Source of the DNA: Acidimicrobiaceae bacterium
GTDB lineage: Bacteria > Actinomycetota > Acidimicrobiia > Acidimicrobiales > Poriferisodalaceae
Length of the DNA stretch: 64,000 nucleotides
Reading direction: 5' to 3'
Assembly: GCA_002722565.1 (NCBI GenBank)
Contig: PBMG01000021.1
Coordinates: 100,182 to 164,181, forward strand
The translations under genes were made by a program, and so were the position numbers. A model generated the notes under the pieces. It saw only the letters and a list, made by a program, of their open reading frames with translations, ran no database searches and was not told the DNA's origin. Positions 45,124 through 54,033 of this stretch are shown here, in pieces (position 1 is the first letter of the stretch; the number at the start of each line of letters is the position of its first letter).

Positions 45124-46314
45124 ATGACATCAGCGAAAACACCAATAATGGGCCCGAACTTATTGCCCTATTATTTGATTGTCTTTGGGATGGCCGCCGG
45201 GTTGGCCAGTGTCGTCACGCTGTTGGCCGAGTTTCGCAACAACTTGGGGTTTTCGGAGTTCGCCATAGGAGCCTCGGTAGCTGGCGGTCTTGGAGCGGGA
45301 TTTATTGCAGCGTTGACGCTGGGTCCCCAAGCGGACCGAGGTCGGGCGCCGTTGATGTTGCGATCGGGTCTTTTGCTGGGTCTTGTGGCGCTTGTTGTTA
45401 TGGCGATCGCGACAGAGTTTTGGCAGTTCATGTTGGGTCGAATATGTATGGGTTTGGCGTTTGGAGTTGCCCAACCAGCGACTCGACGCACAGTGATCGT
45501 CGCAGATCCGCGAAATCTTGGCCGGAACGTGGGGCGTTTAGGAGCGTTCGACGTGGCTGGGTTTGTCGTGGGCCCAGCAGCGGCGGCAGTACTTAACGCT
45601 GTCGGGGGTTTTCGCGCTCCATTTTGGGTGATGGCGGTTTTCCTGGCGCTGCTCATTCCAACAGCTTGGAAGGCTCGAAGTGACACAGCTGAAAAGGACG
45701 TAACCCGACAAAAGCTCTCTGACCTGCTCAGAAATCGGCAGCTCATCGGAGCTTGTTCGGTTGTGTCGGCTTATTTCGTATTTATTGGGGCGTTCGAGTC
45801 GGTGTGGATTCTCGACATGGATCATCGAGGCGCTTCTCAATGGCAGATCGGTGTCACGGTGACGTGTGTAGCGCTACCAATCGCCGTCTTAGCGCCATGG
45901 GGTGGCAGCCTCGCTCAACGTTACGGTTCACGCAGATGGGCGCTAGCAATGATCACTGCGTGTTCAATTTTTAATGCTTTGTTCGGCTTGGTGCCGGGCC
46001 TTTGGGCATTGGTGTTTCTTACTGTTGGTTGCGGCTTTGCTGAGGGCATCGGATTTCCTTCGGGCACGATGTTGGTCTCAAGTTCGGTGCCTGAAAGTCG
46101 TCAAGCTGCTGCGCAAGGGCTCGCCAGCGCTATTGAAGTTGGCACAGCTGCCTTGGCGGCCCTTGGCTTAGCTGTTGTATATACAACAGCCGGTCATACT
46201 GTCGCCTATCTCGTCACTTCAGGGGCAATGCTTGTTCTCTTAAGCGTCGGTTGGAAGCTCACTATCGGAATAGGTGGCCCTGAATCGAAGACGACTAAGT
46301 CGTCCGCCGAATAG
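45124..46314 (+). CDS. MFS transporter
   Basis: This 396-residue membrane protein has about 12 hydrophobic segments. LGPQADRGRAPLMLRSG contains the D-R-x-G-R/K motif A between helices 2 and 3, and GRICMGLAFGVAQPATRRTVI is helix 4. The second half begins around residue 205 (LIGACSVVSAYFVFIGA). It probably exports a drug or metabolite, as the family often does. About 170 bases before it have no gene I recognise. Confidence 0.9.
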   Translation: MTSAKTPIMGPNLLPYYLIVFGMAAGLASVVTLLAEFRNNLGFSEFAIGASVAGGLGAGFIAALTLGPQADRGRAPLMLRSGLLLGLVALVVMAIATEFWQFMLGRICMGLAFGVAQPATRRTVIVADPRNLGRNVGRLGAFDVAGFVVGPAAAAVLNAVGGFRAPFWVMAVFLALLIPTAWKARSDTAEKDVTRQKLSDLLRNRQLIGACSVVSAYFVFIGAFESVWILDMDHRGASQWQIGVTVTCVALPIAVLAPWGGSLAQRYGSRRWALAMITACSIFNALFGLVPGLWALVFLTVGCGFAEGIGFPSGTMLVSSSVPESRQAAAQGLASAIEVGTAALAALGLAVVYTTAGHTVAYLVTSGAMLVLLSVGWKLTIGIGGPESKTTKSSAE

Positions 46315-46368
46315 CAGATAGTCGAACTCGAGTTTTGAGAATGCGGAAACGCCAGCAACAATGGGTCC

Positions 46369-46998
46369 ATGTTCGACTCAAGTCACGTAATAACAACCAC
46401 TGAAGATCTTCGTCGATTAGTTCCACCTCCTCGACCAGCTCAACAAACCAAGGTGTTATCGACACTTGATACCCACTGTCGGAAGTGGATTGAGAGAAGC
46501 CCGTTCGTCGTAGTGTCCAGCGTCGACTCAAACGGAAGGATGGACTTATCACCGAAAGGTGATCCGCCAGGGTTCGTTCGAATCCTTGATGACAAGACTT
46601 TGGCTATACCTGACCGTCCCGGAAATCGCCGGCTCGACACATTTCACAATGTTTTGGAGCAACCCCAAGTGGGTCTGATGTTTGTCGTTCCCGAAAGGGG
46701 TGAAGTCTTGAGGGTGGCTGGTACCGGTCGCATTGTTACCGATCCGGACCTTTTAGAAACAATGACAGTTCGGGGGCGTCTGCCGTTGTTAGCTCTTGTC
46801 GTAGAAATCGGCGAGGTCATGTTTCATTGCGGAAAATCAATAATTAGGTCGAAGTTGTGGTCTCCCGAGGATTGGCCCAATATCGAAGGGTTAGCTAGTT
46901 ACGCCGAGTGCCTAGGAGACCAAACAACCTCCGACGAAACAGTGACTGAGATGGAGATCCGGTTCAAGTCATGGCACGACGGCAACGAGCTCTACTAA
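46369..46998 (+). CDS. PPOX-class FMN-dependent flavoprotein, MSMEG_1061-like
   Basis: The protein has 209 residues. It has the split-barrel FMN-binding fold of pyridoxamine 5'-phosphate oxidase relatives: SPFVVVSSVDSNGRMDLSPKGDPPGFV, then LAIPDRPGNRRLDTFHNVLEQPQVGLMFVVPE and RVAGTGRIV. The SPKGDPPG and RPGNRRLD motifs belong to the MSMEG_1061-type group of actinobacterial flavoproteins. It probably reduces or oxidises a small substrate. The following 48 bases hold a weak GAACC/GGTTC hairpin between convergent genes. Confidence 0.87.
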   Translation: MFDSSHVITTTEDLRRLVPPPRPAQQTKVLSTLDTHCRKWIERSPFVVVSSVDSNGRMDLSPKGDPPGFVRILDDKTLAIPDRPGNRRLDTFHNVLEQPQVGLMFVVPERGEVLRVAGTGRIVTDPDLLETMTVRGRLPLLALVVEIGEVMFHCGKSIIRSKLWSPEDWPNIEGLASYAECLGDQTTSDETVTEMEIRFKSWHDGNELY

Positions 46999-47046
46999 CC
47001 GAACCAAAAAGGTTCAAAATTTGATCTTGAAACCCGGGCTGGATCG

Positions 47047-47742
47047 CTAGCTGATGACGCTCATACCGATCAGCAACGTCGCTACGAGTTCAGGACGATA
47101 TACGAACGGTGAGTGGTCGGTGTCCCATTCGATTGACTGCGTGGCTCGAGCAGCCATTTTTCGTTGACCATCGACAGGTAAAGCATTGTCGTGGCGACAG
47201 ACCACATAGGTCGAAGGTTTTGTTTGCCAAGCTAATTCTGAAGTTCCTTCAAACGGCTTGAAGCTCTGCGACCGCAGCCGTTTCTGCGCCCATGAGAAAT
47301 CCGTCTCATCGTGTTCGTTGTAAAAGACCGCTTTGCCTAGTTCTGGCTTAACGGTGACAGTGCCATCAGCCTGAACCTCTAAACATTTGTTGAGGCCCTC
47401 AGATCGGTACGGCATGGTGTCTTCGTTCTCTAAACCAAGAAACGCCGCTAGGTACACCAAGTGCCCCACTCGGTCATGTGTGCCTGCTTCTGTGATCACT
47501 GTGCCCCCGCGGGAGTGGCCAAGCAAGATCGCTTTCTCTGTTCCGGGCAACCCATCGAGTGCACCTCGCACGACAGCGTTGTCTTCGCTTTGATTCGCTC
47601 CGCCGGCTGCATCTTCCACACTGGGTAGGTCTGGAGCAACCCAGTGAACGTCCGCCGCATCTAGGTAGGGGGTGACTCGATCCCAACACCATGCGCCATG
47701 CCATGCGCCGTGGACGAGTACGACTGGTCTGTTCATAGTCAC
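47047..47742 (-). CDS. Alpha/beta hydrolase (esterase-like)
   Basis: This 231-residue protein has the oxyanion motif LVHGAWHGAWCWDRV, the nucleophile elbow GHSRGG, and the histidine in WDTDHSPFVYRPE near the end, giving a full Ser-Asp-His set. It resembles the small plant-like MES/salicylate esterase branch and related bacterial enzymes. The start is 47742 or 47736. The substrate is unknown. It is divergent from the malonyl-CoA decarboxylase gene. Confidence 0.87.
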   Translation of the reverse strand: MTMNRPVVLVHGAWHGAWCWDRVTPYLDAADVHWVAPDLPSVEDAAGGANQSEDNAVVRGALDGLPGTEKAILLGHSRGGTVITEAGTHDRVGHLVYLAAFLGLENEDTMPYRSEGLNKCLEVQADGTVTVKPELGKAVFYNEHDETDFSWAQKRLRSQSFKPFEGTSELAWQTKPSTYVVCRHDNALPVDGQRKMAARATQSIEWDTDHSPFVYRPELVATLLIGMSVIS

Positions 47743-47909
47743 AACATATTAAGAATTCCCTAGATGCGTCCATTCTCAGTAGTTGGTGTAGGCGAAGGAG
47801 AACCCAACTCGGAAACTAAAACTCAACTGAAGAGCTGAATCTCGAAACTTTAGGAGAATCGTGCAAAAATGATTTCGTTTTTCTTGCGCTGTACTGCGAG
47901 ACTTCATTC

Positions 47910-49250
47910 GTGAAAACATCACTCAGCCGCGTTCGAGAAGCTTTGAAACACGTTGCGGTGTCGAAGCGCCGACGAACCAAAGCGTTAAAAGATTTTGGAT
48001 CCAATTCAAATACGGCTCGGGTTGCGATCGCTGAGGCGATATCTACGCGCGGCGGAGAAGTCGCTGCTCGCAATCGCGCCGCCATAGTCGCAGCTAATTA
48101 CTTGACGCTAGATCAAGAAGGGCAACGTCGCTTCTTCACGATCCTCTCCGAAGATTTCGGCGTAGATCGATTGGCGGTGGACAATTTGATAAAAGATTTG
48201 GGGGACGCTGAGGACAGAGGCCCTATCGAACGCAAGCTTCGGTCAGCCCTTGAAGCGGAACGAGAGCTACTCTTTCGTCGCTTTTTGAGTGTCGAGAACG
48301 GCCTAGCATTCGTCGTCGGTCTGCGAGCCGATCTTTTAGCTTTAAACGACGATACCTTCGCCGATCTGGACGACGAACTGCGGCGCCTCCTCGATCGTTG
48401 GTTTGATGCCGGACTACTGACGTTGAGTCAAATCAGCTGGGATTCGCCTGCGTCGCTTCTAGAAAAGCTCGTCGAATATGAGGCTGTTCACGCTGTGACC
48501 AGTTGGGGGGACCTGAAGAACCGTCTCCGATCTGACCGCAGACTTTTTGCCTTTCAGCATCCTGGTCTACCTAACGACTTACTTATATTCGTCGAAGTAG
48601 CTCTGGTCTCTGGCCTGGCCAATAGCGTCGATGAGTTACTCAACACCAGCGCACCGATTATCGATTCGGATCAGGCTGATACAGCTATTTTCTATTCAAT
48701 TTCTAATTGCCAAGATGGGCTTGCCGGTGTTCGTCTCGGCGATTTCTTGATCAAACGAGTGGTGACTGAACTATCTCGAGAGCAACCCGGGTTGAAACAT
48801 TTCGCTACCTTGTCGCCAATACCAGGATTCCGGCGCTGGTTAGAAAATAAACTGGAGGCGCAAGAGCTTGGATATGTCGAAGATACTGAAATCCAAGCGC
48901 TTGAAACAGCACTTCAAAATCCTAAATGGACGCTCGAAGAGGAGACTGTGACACAACTGCAAGTAACTTTGCCCAAGCTCGGAGCTCAGTATCTACTTTC
49001 AGAAAAACGCGGTCAACGTGCCATTGATCCTGTTGCCAATTTCCATCTCAGCAATGGAGCCCGCGTGGAGCGAATCATATTCGGAGCTAACCAGCAAGAC
49101 ATTGCCCAAGATCGTGCTCTGGGCATGATGGTTAACTACCGTTATGACCTTCCAAAGATTGAAGACCGCCATGACGAGTACGTTCATGAAGGGATAATCG
49201 ACGCTCACAGCGATGTAACTGGTTTACTGCCAACTCAGTCGGGGATTTAG
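47910..49250 (+). CDS. Malonyl-CoA decarboxylase
   Basis: The protein has 446 residues and the two-part layout of malonyl-CoA decarboxylases: an N-terminal helical domain (SVENGLAFVVGLRADLLAL) and a GNAT-like C-terminal domain. Its signatures are HFATLSPIPGFRRWL (catalytic Ser) and DPVANFHLSNGARVERI (catalytic His). The reaction yields acetyl-CoA and CO2 from malonyl-CoA. The start is GTG at 47910. It may recycle malonyl-CoA made by carboxylases or serve malonate use; a malonate-CoA ligase is not in the window. About 160 bases upstream hold no gene. Confidence 0.92.
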   Translation: MKTSLSRVREALKHVAVSKRRRTKALKDFGSNSNTARVAIAEAISTRGGEVAARNRAAIVAANYLTLDQEGQRRFFTILSEDFGVDRLAVDNLIKDLGDAEDRGPIERKLRSALEAERELLFRRFLSVENGLAFVVGLRADLLALNDDTFADLDDELRRLLDRWFDAGLLTLSQISWDSPASLLEKLVEYEAVHAVTSWGDLKNRLRSDRRLFAFQHPGLPNDLLIFVEVALVSGLANSVDELLNTSAPIIDSDQADTAIFYSISNCQDGLAGVRLGDFLIKRVVTELSREQPGLKHFATLSPIPGFRRWLENKLEAQELGYVEDTEIQALETALQNPKWTLEEETVTQLQVTLPKLGAQYLLSEKRGQRAIDPVANFHLSNGARVERIIFGANQQDIAQDRALGMMVNYRYDLPKIEDRHDEYVHEGIIDAHSDVTGLLPTQSGI

Positions 49251-49374
49251 ACCGCTGACGCATCGGACCGTCGGGTGTTTAGTTTCTAAGTGACAGCGTC
49301 GCGATCAACCTCAGGAACGATCCTCGATCGAAGATGGCTGTGCAGCCACCATATTCATCTGTGAGAATCAGATA

Positions 49375-50313
49375 ATGGCCGTGAAGATCGGATACCTCTT
49401 ACCCACCCGCGAGAAGATTATGCAGGCGAGCCATTCGGTTCGACCAATGATCGAGGCAGCGAAACGAGCAGTTGATCTTGGGTTCGATTCAATTTGGGCT
49501 GGCGATTCGCTGCTCGCCCGTCCACGCCATGATCCAATCACCCTCCTCGCCGGGGTCGCCGGAGCAATACCTAATATTGAGGTAGGTACTGCCGTGCTGC
49601 TTCCCGCTCTTCGCAATCCGGTCGTTCTCGCCCAACAGCTTGCAACCGTGGACCAGATCTCTGAAGGCCGCCTAATCGTCGGCGCCGGGATAGCTCCTGA
49701 CACCCCCGCCGTGCGTCATGAGTTCAATGCTGCTGGGGTTCCATTTGAGCGTCGGGTCGGAAGATACATGGAGGGCATAAGACTCTGTCAAGAATTATGG
49801 AAGGGTGAACCGGTCTCCTGGGAGGGACGCTGGTCGGTCGATTCAGCGACACTCGCTCCAGTTCCCTATCGCGAAGGGGGGCCACCAATTTGGAGCGCCG
49901 CGACCGTTGAGGCTGGAATCGAAAGAGCTGCCAAACATCTGGACGGCTGGTTCCCCATCGGTCCAGATGCATCTACCTTCGCTACACAAAATGAACAGTT
50001 TCGAACGGCAGCAACTTTGGCGGGACGGAACCTTGAAGACCTCACCACCGCTATTTATTTGACAGTGTCGATCATGGATGAGAGCTCTAGCGCTGAGGCT
50101 GCTATCGATACCTACCTCGAGAACTACTACAACGCCCCTGCAGCAGCGATGCGAAAGTTTCAGGCATGCAAAGGTGGCACTGAAGACCAAGTGATCGATT
50201 TCATTCGAAACTTTGTGGCTGGGGGTGCTCAACATCTGATTATCCGGTGCGTAGGAGATCACGACGCGATCCAACAGATCCTTGCCAAACGTCGCGACGA
50301 GTTCCTCAGCTAA
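49375..50313 (+). CDS. LLM-class F420-dependent oxidoreductase
   Basis: This TIM-barrel flavin or F420 enzyme has 312 residues. It begins VKIGYLLPTREKIMQASHSVRPM, with FDSIWAGDSLLARPRHDPITLLAGVAGA and GRLIVGAGIAPDTPAVRHEF following the usual order, and ends with a GGAQHLIIRCVGDH barrel strand. Actinobacterial members usually use coenzyme F420. The substrate is unknown. Confidence 0.88.
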   Translation: MAVKIGYLLPTREKIMQASHSVRPMIEAAKRAVDLGFDSIWAGDSLLARPRHDPITLLAGVAGAIPNIEVGTAVLLPALRNPVVLAQQLATVDQISEGRLIVGAGIAPDTPAVRHEFNAAGVPFERRVGRYMEGIRLCQELWKGEPVSWEGRWSVDSATLAPVPYREGGPPIWSAATVEAGIERAAKHLDGWFPIGPDASTFATQNEQFRTAATLAGRNLEDLTTAIYLTVSIMDESSSAEAAIDTYLENYYNAPAAAMRKFQACKGGTEDQVIDFIRNFVAGGAQHLIIRCVGDHDAIQQILAKRRDEFLS

Positions 50314-50478
50314 CCGGCGTCGCTACAAAAGCACTCGTGCCTTAGCCACAGCCGGTCACGGCGAATCAGGTCAGTCATTCTTTGGCTGCCTCCTGTCTCT
50401 CCCTTTTAACTATTGGCGCAATATTATTTCTCTATAGCGTTTTATTAGACATGAATCATGTTCTGATGCTTTCATTTC

Positions 50479-50490
50479 GCGTTATAACGC
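50479..50490. promoter_or_regulatory. Perfect 12-bp palindrome upstream of cysteine synthase-rhodanese gene
   Basis: GCGTTATAACGC lies 120 bases before the GTG of the fusion gene, in the 296-base space after the F420 enzyme gene. The space is A/T-rich in its middle and holds no gene that I can support. A regulator of sulphur metabolism could bind here. I see no clear -35/-10 pair and no riboswitch fold. Confidence 0.35.
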
Positions 50491-50609
50491 ATCTTTTTTG
50501 CAAAGATCCTGCTGGCCGGATCCCGGGTTTAGATAGGGTGGAGGAAAGAAAGACTGCACGAACCTAGGTCTTTCTCACCTGGATGAACGAATAATTGGAG
50601 GTGCTAAAC

Positions 50610-51944
50610 GTGAATGATAATTCGCGTCGCGTTTACGACTCAGTACTCGGCCTGCTTTCCAATGTTGATAACCCAACTCCGATGGTTCAACTGTCGCGTC
50701 TGGTTCCTTTTAAACACACCAAGGTGTACGCAAAGCTCGAGTGGTACAACCCCTTTGGCGCAGTCAAAGACAGGGTCGCCTGGAACATGGTGCGCGACGC
50801 CGAAGACTCCGGGCGAATCAGTTCATCCCAAAAGCTGGTGGAACCGACTTCAGGCAACACAGGTCTCGCCTTAGCTATGGTCTCCAACGCTAAGGGTTAC
50901 ACCCTTACCACTCCCCTATCCAATCAAATTCCACTTGAGAAACGGACAGTCCTAAGGCTGGCGGGGGTAGACGTAGTTGAACTGGAAGATTCATTGTGTC
51001 CAGCGCCGGGGGCGCCTGAAGGAGCGATAGCAAAGGCTAACGAGATCGCCAATCAACCCGAATTCGAGATGCTTAACCAATACGCGAACGGAAGTAACCC
51101 CGAGGCGCATTATCGAACAACCGGGCCCGAAGTGTGGCACCAGACTGCGGGACTTGTAACTCACTTCGTCGCAGGCTTAGGTACTTGTGGGACCATCAAC
51201 GGTTCCGGACGTTTCCTGAAAGAGCAGAATCCGGATGTCGCCATAATTGGTGTGTACCCACCTGCGGGTCATGATGTTCCCGGCGTCCGCAGCCTCGAGC
51301 AGTTGAGCCAAACCGAATTCTTCACACCAGACGAGTACGACGGCTTGACCGAAGTAGGCAACGAAGTAGCTTTCGAAATGTGTCAGCGAATCAACCAAGA
51401 AGAAAGTCTTACAGCTGGACCAAGTTCAGGAATGGCCTTAGCAGGTGCCCTAGCAGCAATACCCGACGAACCCGGCAACGTCGTAGTGGTCATCTTCCCC
51501 GACAGTATCTTCAAATATTCGTCATCAGTCCTGAACAACGTGGCCGGACTAGGTGCGGCTCCACCATCCGGAACCAAACGCGAACAGTTATTGGATTCGA
51601 TGATTGAAAATGCTCGAGCTAACCCGGACCTTGTCATGGATGTCGATGCCGCCCACAACTTTTGGCACGAAGAACAACCCTTAGTAATTGACGTGCGCGA
51701 GCCTGGCGCTCACAGTCAACGACACATACCCGGCGCAATCAACATGCCTCTTGATGAGCTACCTGTCTTGGCAGAATTTCTTCCAGAAAAGCGTGATGCA
51801 CCGCTGCTGAGCGTCTGCGAGCGGGGAAATCTTTCATTATCTGGTGTGTTGTTTCTCAAAAGTCTCGGCTACCAGAACGTCAGAAGCATCACGGGCGGCA
51901 CAGAAGCCTGGGATGAACAGGGATTTACCATCGCGTCAAACTGA
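50610..51944 (+). CDS. Cysteine synthase-rhodanese fusion protein
   Basis: This 444-residue protein joins a PLP-dependent cysteine synthase/cystathionine beta-synthase-like domain (about 1-325) to a rhodanese domain (about 345-444). The PLP lysine is in FGAVKDRVAW, the phosphate and substrate loop is EPTSGNTGLALA, and GLGTCGTINGSGRFL plus AGPSSGMA bind cofactor and substrate. The rhodanese has LVIDVREPGAHSQRHIPGAI and the active-site Cys in LLSVCERGNLS. It probably makes or uses persulphide during cysteine or related sulphur amino-acid synthesis; this is inference. GGAGG 9 nt before GTG 50610 decides the start over TTG 50595. Confidence 0.88.
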   Translation: MNDNSRRVYDSVLGLLSNVDNPTPMVQLSRLVPFKHTKVYAKLEWYNPFGAVKDRVAWNMVRDAEDSGRISSSQKLVEPTSGNTGLALAMVSNAKGYTLTTPLSNQIPLEKRTVLRLAGVDVVELEDSLCPAPGAPEGAIAKANEIANQPEFEMLNQYANGSNPEAHYRTTGPEVWHQTAGLVTHFVAGLGTCGTINGSGRFLKEQNPDVAIIGVYPPAGHDVPGVRSLEQLSQTEFFTPDEYDGLTEVGNEVAFEMCQRINQEESLTAGPSSGMALAGALAAIPDEPGNVVVVIFPDSIFKYSSSVLNNVAGLGAAPPSGTKREQLLDSMIENARANPDLVMDVDAAHNFWHEEQPLVIDVREPGAHSQRHIPGAINMPLDELPVLAEFLPEKRDAPLLSVCERGNLSLSGVLFLKSLGYQNVRSITGGTEAWDEQGFTIASN

Positions 51945-52034
51945 AGTGATCTGGCCCTAAGAGACAAGTCTTGCCAGTCGAGACTCGGACGAGCGACGAC
52001 TACCTCAGATAGGTCAGATTCGGGATGTCTTTCA

Positions 52035-53060
52035 TCACGAGTCTGAAAGAAATGGAAGCCGGTAAGCGCGCGCTGCCGTGTCATGAAACAAGTCGCGTTT
52101 CTCATCGGCTGAACAACTGCCTGCTATAAGTTTGAAGCTGTTCCATAACGGTACGTAGCCGGCGCCGCGTTTATCGACAGGGAAATTAGATTCAAACATG
52201 CATCTATCTGCCCCGAAAACCTCGATCGCATATTGAATTGGGTCAGCCCAGGCGTCCGCCAGTTCCAGAGAACTTGCAGGGCGGTCACGTTTGTCCCAAC
52301 GGAAACCCATCATCGGCATTCCGATACCACCCAGTTTCAAAAAGACGTTGCCGCAAGAGGCTATGTCGGCCATTTGGGTCTTCCAGAATTGAAGAATTTC
52401 TTCTCGTCGATTGTTGTACGGCCCAGTGCCCAATATCCCTCCTAAATGGTCCAGAACGATTGGGGTATCAGGACATGCGCGCGCTACGTCAACAATCTCA
52501 GGTAACTGGGGGTGATACACCATGACGTCATAGGTGTATCCCAAAGACCCAACACGACGAACCCCTTCGAGATATAACGGATCGTCCATCGCAGCGTTTT
52601 CGTACATCGCTAAGGGCGGGTGATCATCTTGGGCTGTGATGTAGCGGACTCCGCGAAAGCGTCCCCGGCCAGCTACTTCGTGAGCCTCCAATACCTCTTC
52701 AACTGCAGCCCCTAACGAAACATCGGCATTGCCCTGGATCGCCTTAATCTCAGCGTCGCCTGAAGTAGCGGTTGCTTCGGCTATCTCGGCAACAAACTCG
52801 ATCTCTCCAACCGACTGAAGATGAGGTGGGCCATCTTTTCGGTACTCAGCATGACATTCGAGGAACACGGTGCCGACAATGTTGTGACCGCTTCCAGTGT
52901 CTTTATGAAAGTCATCGATTGTGTACGGCCACCCTGTATGACCTTCATCAAGCCACAAGTGATGGTGGGGGTCCAGAATCGGGAGGTCAGGTTCGACAAC
53001 CTCTTCAACTACCGTCGAAATCCACTCAGCGTGTTCCTTACCCGGCATGTCTTGTGCCAT
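52035..53060 (-). CDS. Amidohydrolase-family (amidohydrolase 2) TIM-barrel enzyme
   Basis: The protein has 341 residues. The metal or catalytic motif is ILDPHHHLWLDEG near the start, the middle has VMVYHPQLPEIVDVARACPDTPIVLDHLGG and the end shows DRCMFESNFPVDKRGAGY, the conserved Asp/Ser-Asn-Phe-Pro region of the 2-pyrone-4,6-dicarboxylate hydrolase-like subgroup. It probably hydrolyses a lactone or decarboxylates a ring-cleavage product. Start at 53060 (ATG) is the first one. About 120 bases separate it from the next gene. Confidence 0.88.
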   Translation of the reverse strand: MAQDMPGKEHAEWISTVVEEVVEPDLPILDPHHHLWLDEGHTGWPYTIDDFHKDTGSGHNIVGTVFLECHAEYRKDGPPHLQSVGEIEFVAEIAEATATSGDAEIKAIQGNADVSLGAAVEEVLEAHEVAGRGRFRGVRYITAQDDHPPLAMYENAAMDDPLYLEGVRRVGSLGYTYDVMVYHPQLPEIVDVARACPDTPIVLDHLGGILGTGPYNNRREEILQFWKTQMADIASCGNVFLKLGGIGMPMMGFRWDKRDRPASSLELADAWADPIQYAIEVFGADRCMFESNFPVDKRGAGYVPLWNSFKLIAGSCSADEKRDLFHDTAARAYRLPFLSDS

Positions 53061-53180
53061 GGCGATACCTCCGTTTACATGAGTTAACCAGCTTCATTGG
53101 AAGCCACCTAGATATGAGAGGCGATCTTTCAAGGTTTGATGCCACCTTGGGCTTTTACCAATGACATGCGGTAGCGAAAG

Positions 53181-53921
53181 CTACCCAGCAGATAGTCCCC
53201 CATCCACCACAAACTCAGCCCCCGTGCAGTAGCTACTTTCGTGTGACGCCAACCACAGCACCAACTCAGCGACCTCGTTGGGTTCTGCGCTTCGACCCAT
53301 CGGCACCAAAGACTCAACGCTGGGTTGGAGATTGTCGGGGAATTGGTCAAGCATTGCGGTCTCGATCAACCCGGGGTGTACAGAGTTGACTCTGATGTTG
53401 TGGCGTGCGAGTTCGTGGGCCGCTGACTTCGTCATACCTCTTACCGCCCATTTACTAACCGAATAGGAGAATTGGAATCCGACGCCTTGGAGGCCCGCCA
53501 CGGAAGAAATGTTGACGATCGAACCGCTTTGCTGCTTCTTCATCTCGTCAGCTACGGCCTGCATTCCCAAGAAGACACCTGTGCAGTTCACCTCCATGAC
53601 TCGTTCGAAATCCTCCCTGGAGGATCGAGTAAGACGGTCGAATAAGAGAATCCCTGCGTTGTTGACGAGAATATCTATGGATTTACCTTGATCCACTAAC
53701 CCACCAACAACTGCCGCCCAGTTCTCTTCATTTGTTACATCAAGATGATTGAAAGTGCCTGAATCGCCAAGCTCTTCGGCGAGGGCTTGCCCTTCGCTAT
53801 CTAATACATCTGCTATCACCACGAAGGCTCCCTCTTCGACAAAGCGTCGAGCTTCCGCTGCTCCTTGCCCTCGTGCGCCTCCGGTAATGATTGCTGTGCA
53901 GTCTTTTAATCTTTCTCCCAT
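53181..53921 (-). CDS. SDR family oxidoreductase
   Basis: This classical SDR has 246 residues. ITGGARGQGAAEARRF is the cofactor loop, LVNNAGILLFDRL follows, IVNISSVAGLQG carries the Ser and YSVSKWAVRGMTKSAAHEL the Tyr-x3-Lys. EFVVDGGLSAG is the usual end. It resembles 3-alpha/3-beta-hydroxysteroid dehydrogenase-like members common in actinobacteria, but the substrate is unknown. An ATG at 53957 is a less likely start. Confidence 0.9.
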   Translation of the reverse strand: MGERLKDCTAIITGGARGQGAAEARRFVEEGAFVVIADVLDSEGQALAEELGDSGTFNHLDVTNEENWAAVVGGLVDQGKSIDILVNNAGILLFDRLTRSSREDFERVMEVNCTGVFLGMQAVADEMKKQQSGSIVNISSVAGLQGVGFQFSYSVSKWAVRGMTKSAAHELARHNIRVNSVHPGLIETAMLDQFPDNLQPSVESLVPMGRSAEPNEVAELVLWLASHESSYCTGAEFVVDGGLSAG

Positions 53922-54033
53922 ATCTCCAGTATTGATCGAAAACGCAGGTGACACCATCGGTGCTATCTATCTATGAGGGACATCTTCAATTGTTGTGGGA
54001 GTGACCAGAGTTACGAGAAATTTGTTCTTCTTG

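Noticed and set aside
45171..45746. 191-codon minus-strand frame
   Set aside because: Antisense to the MFS transporter gene, which has clear helices and motif A.
46999..47015. GAACC-AAAAA-GGTTC hairpin as a terminator
   Set aside because: The stem has only five pairs and no T-run follows; too weak to call.
50314..50609. Riboswitch or T-box upstream of the cysteine synthase-rhodanese gene
   Set aside because: No SAM, T-box or other known aptamer motif is visible; only a short palindrome and A/T-rich sequence.
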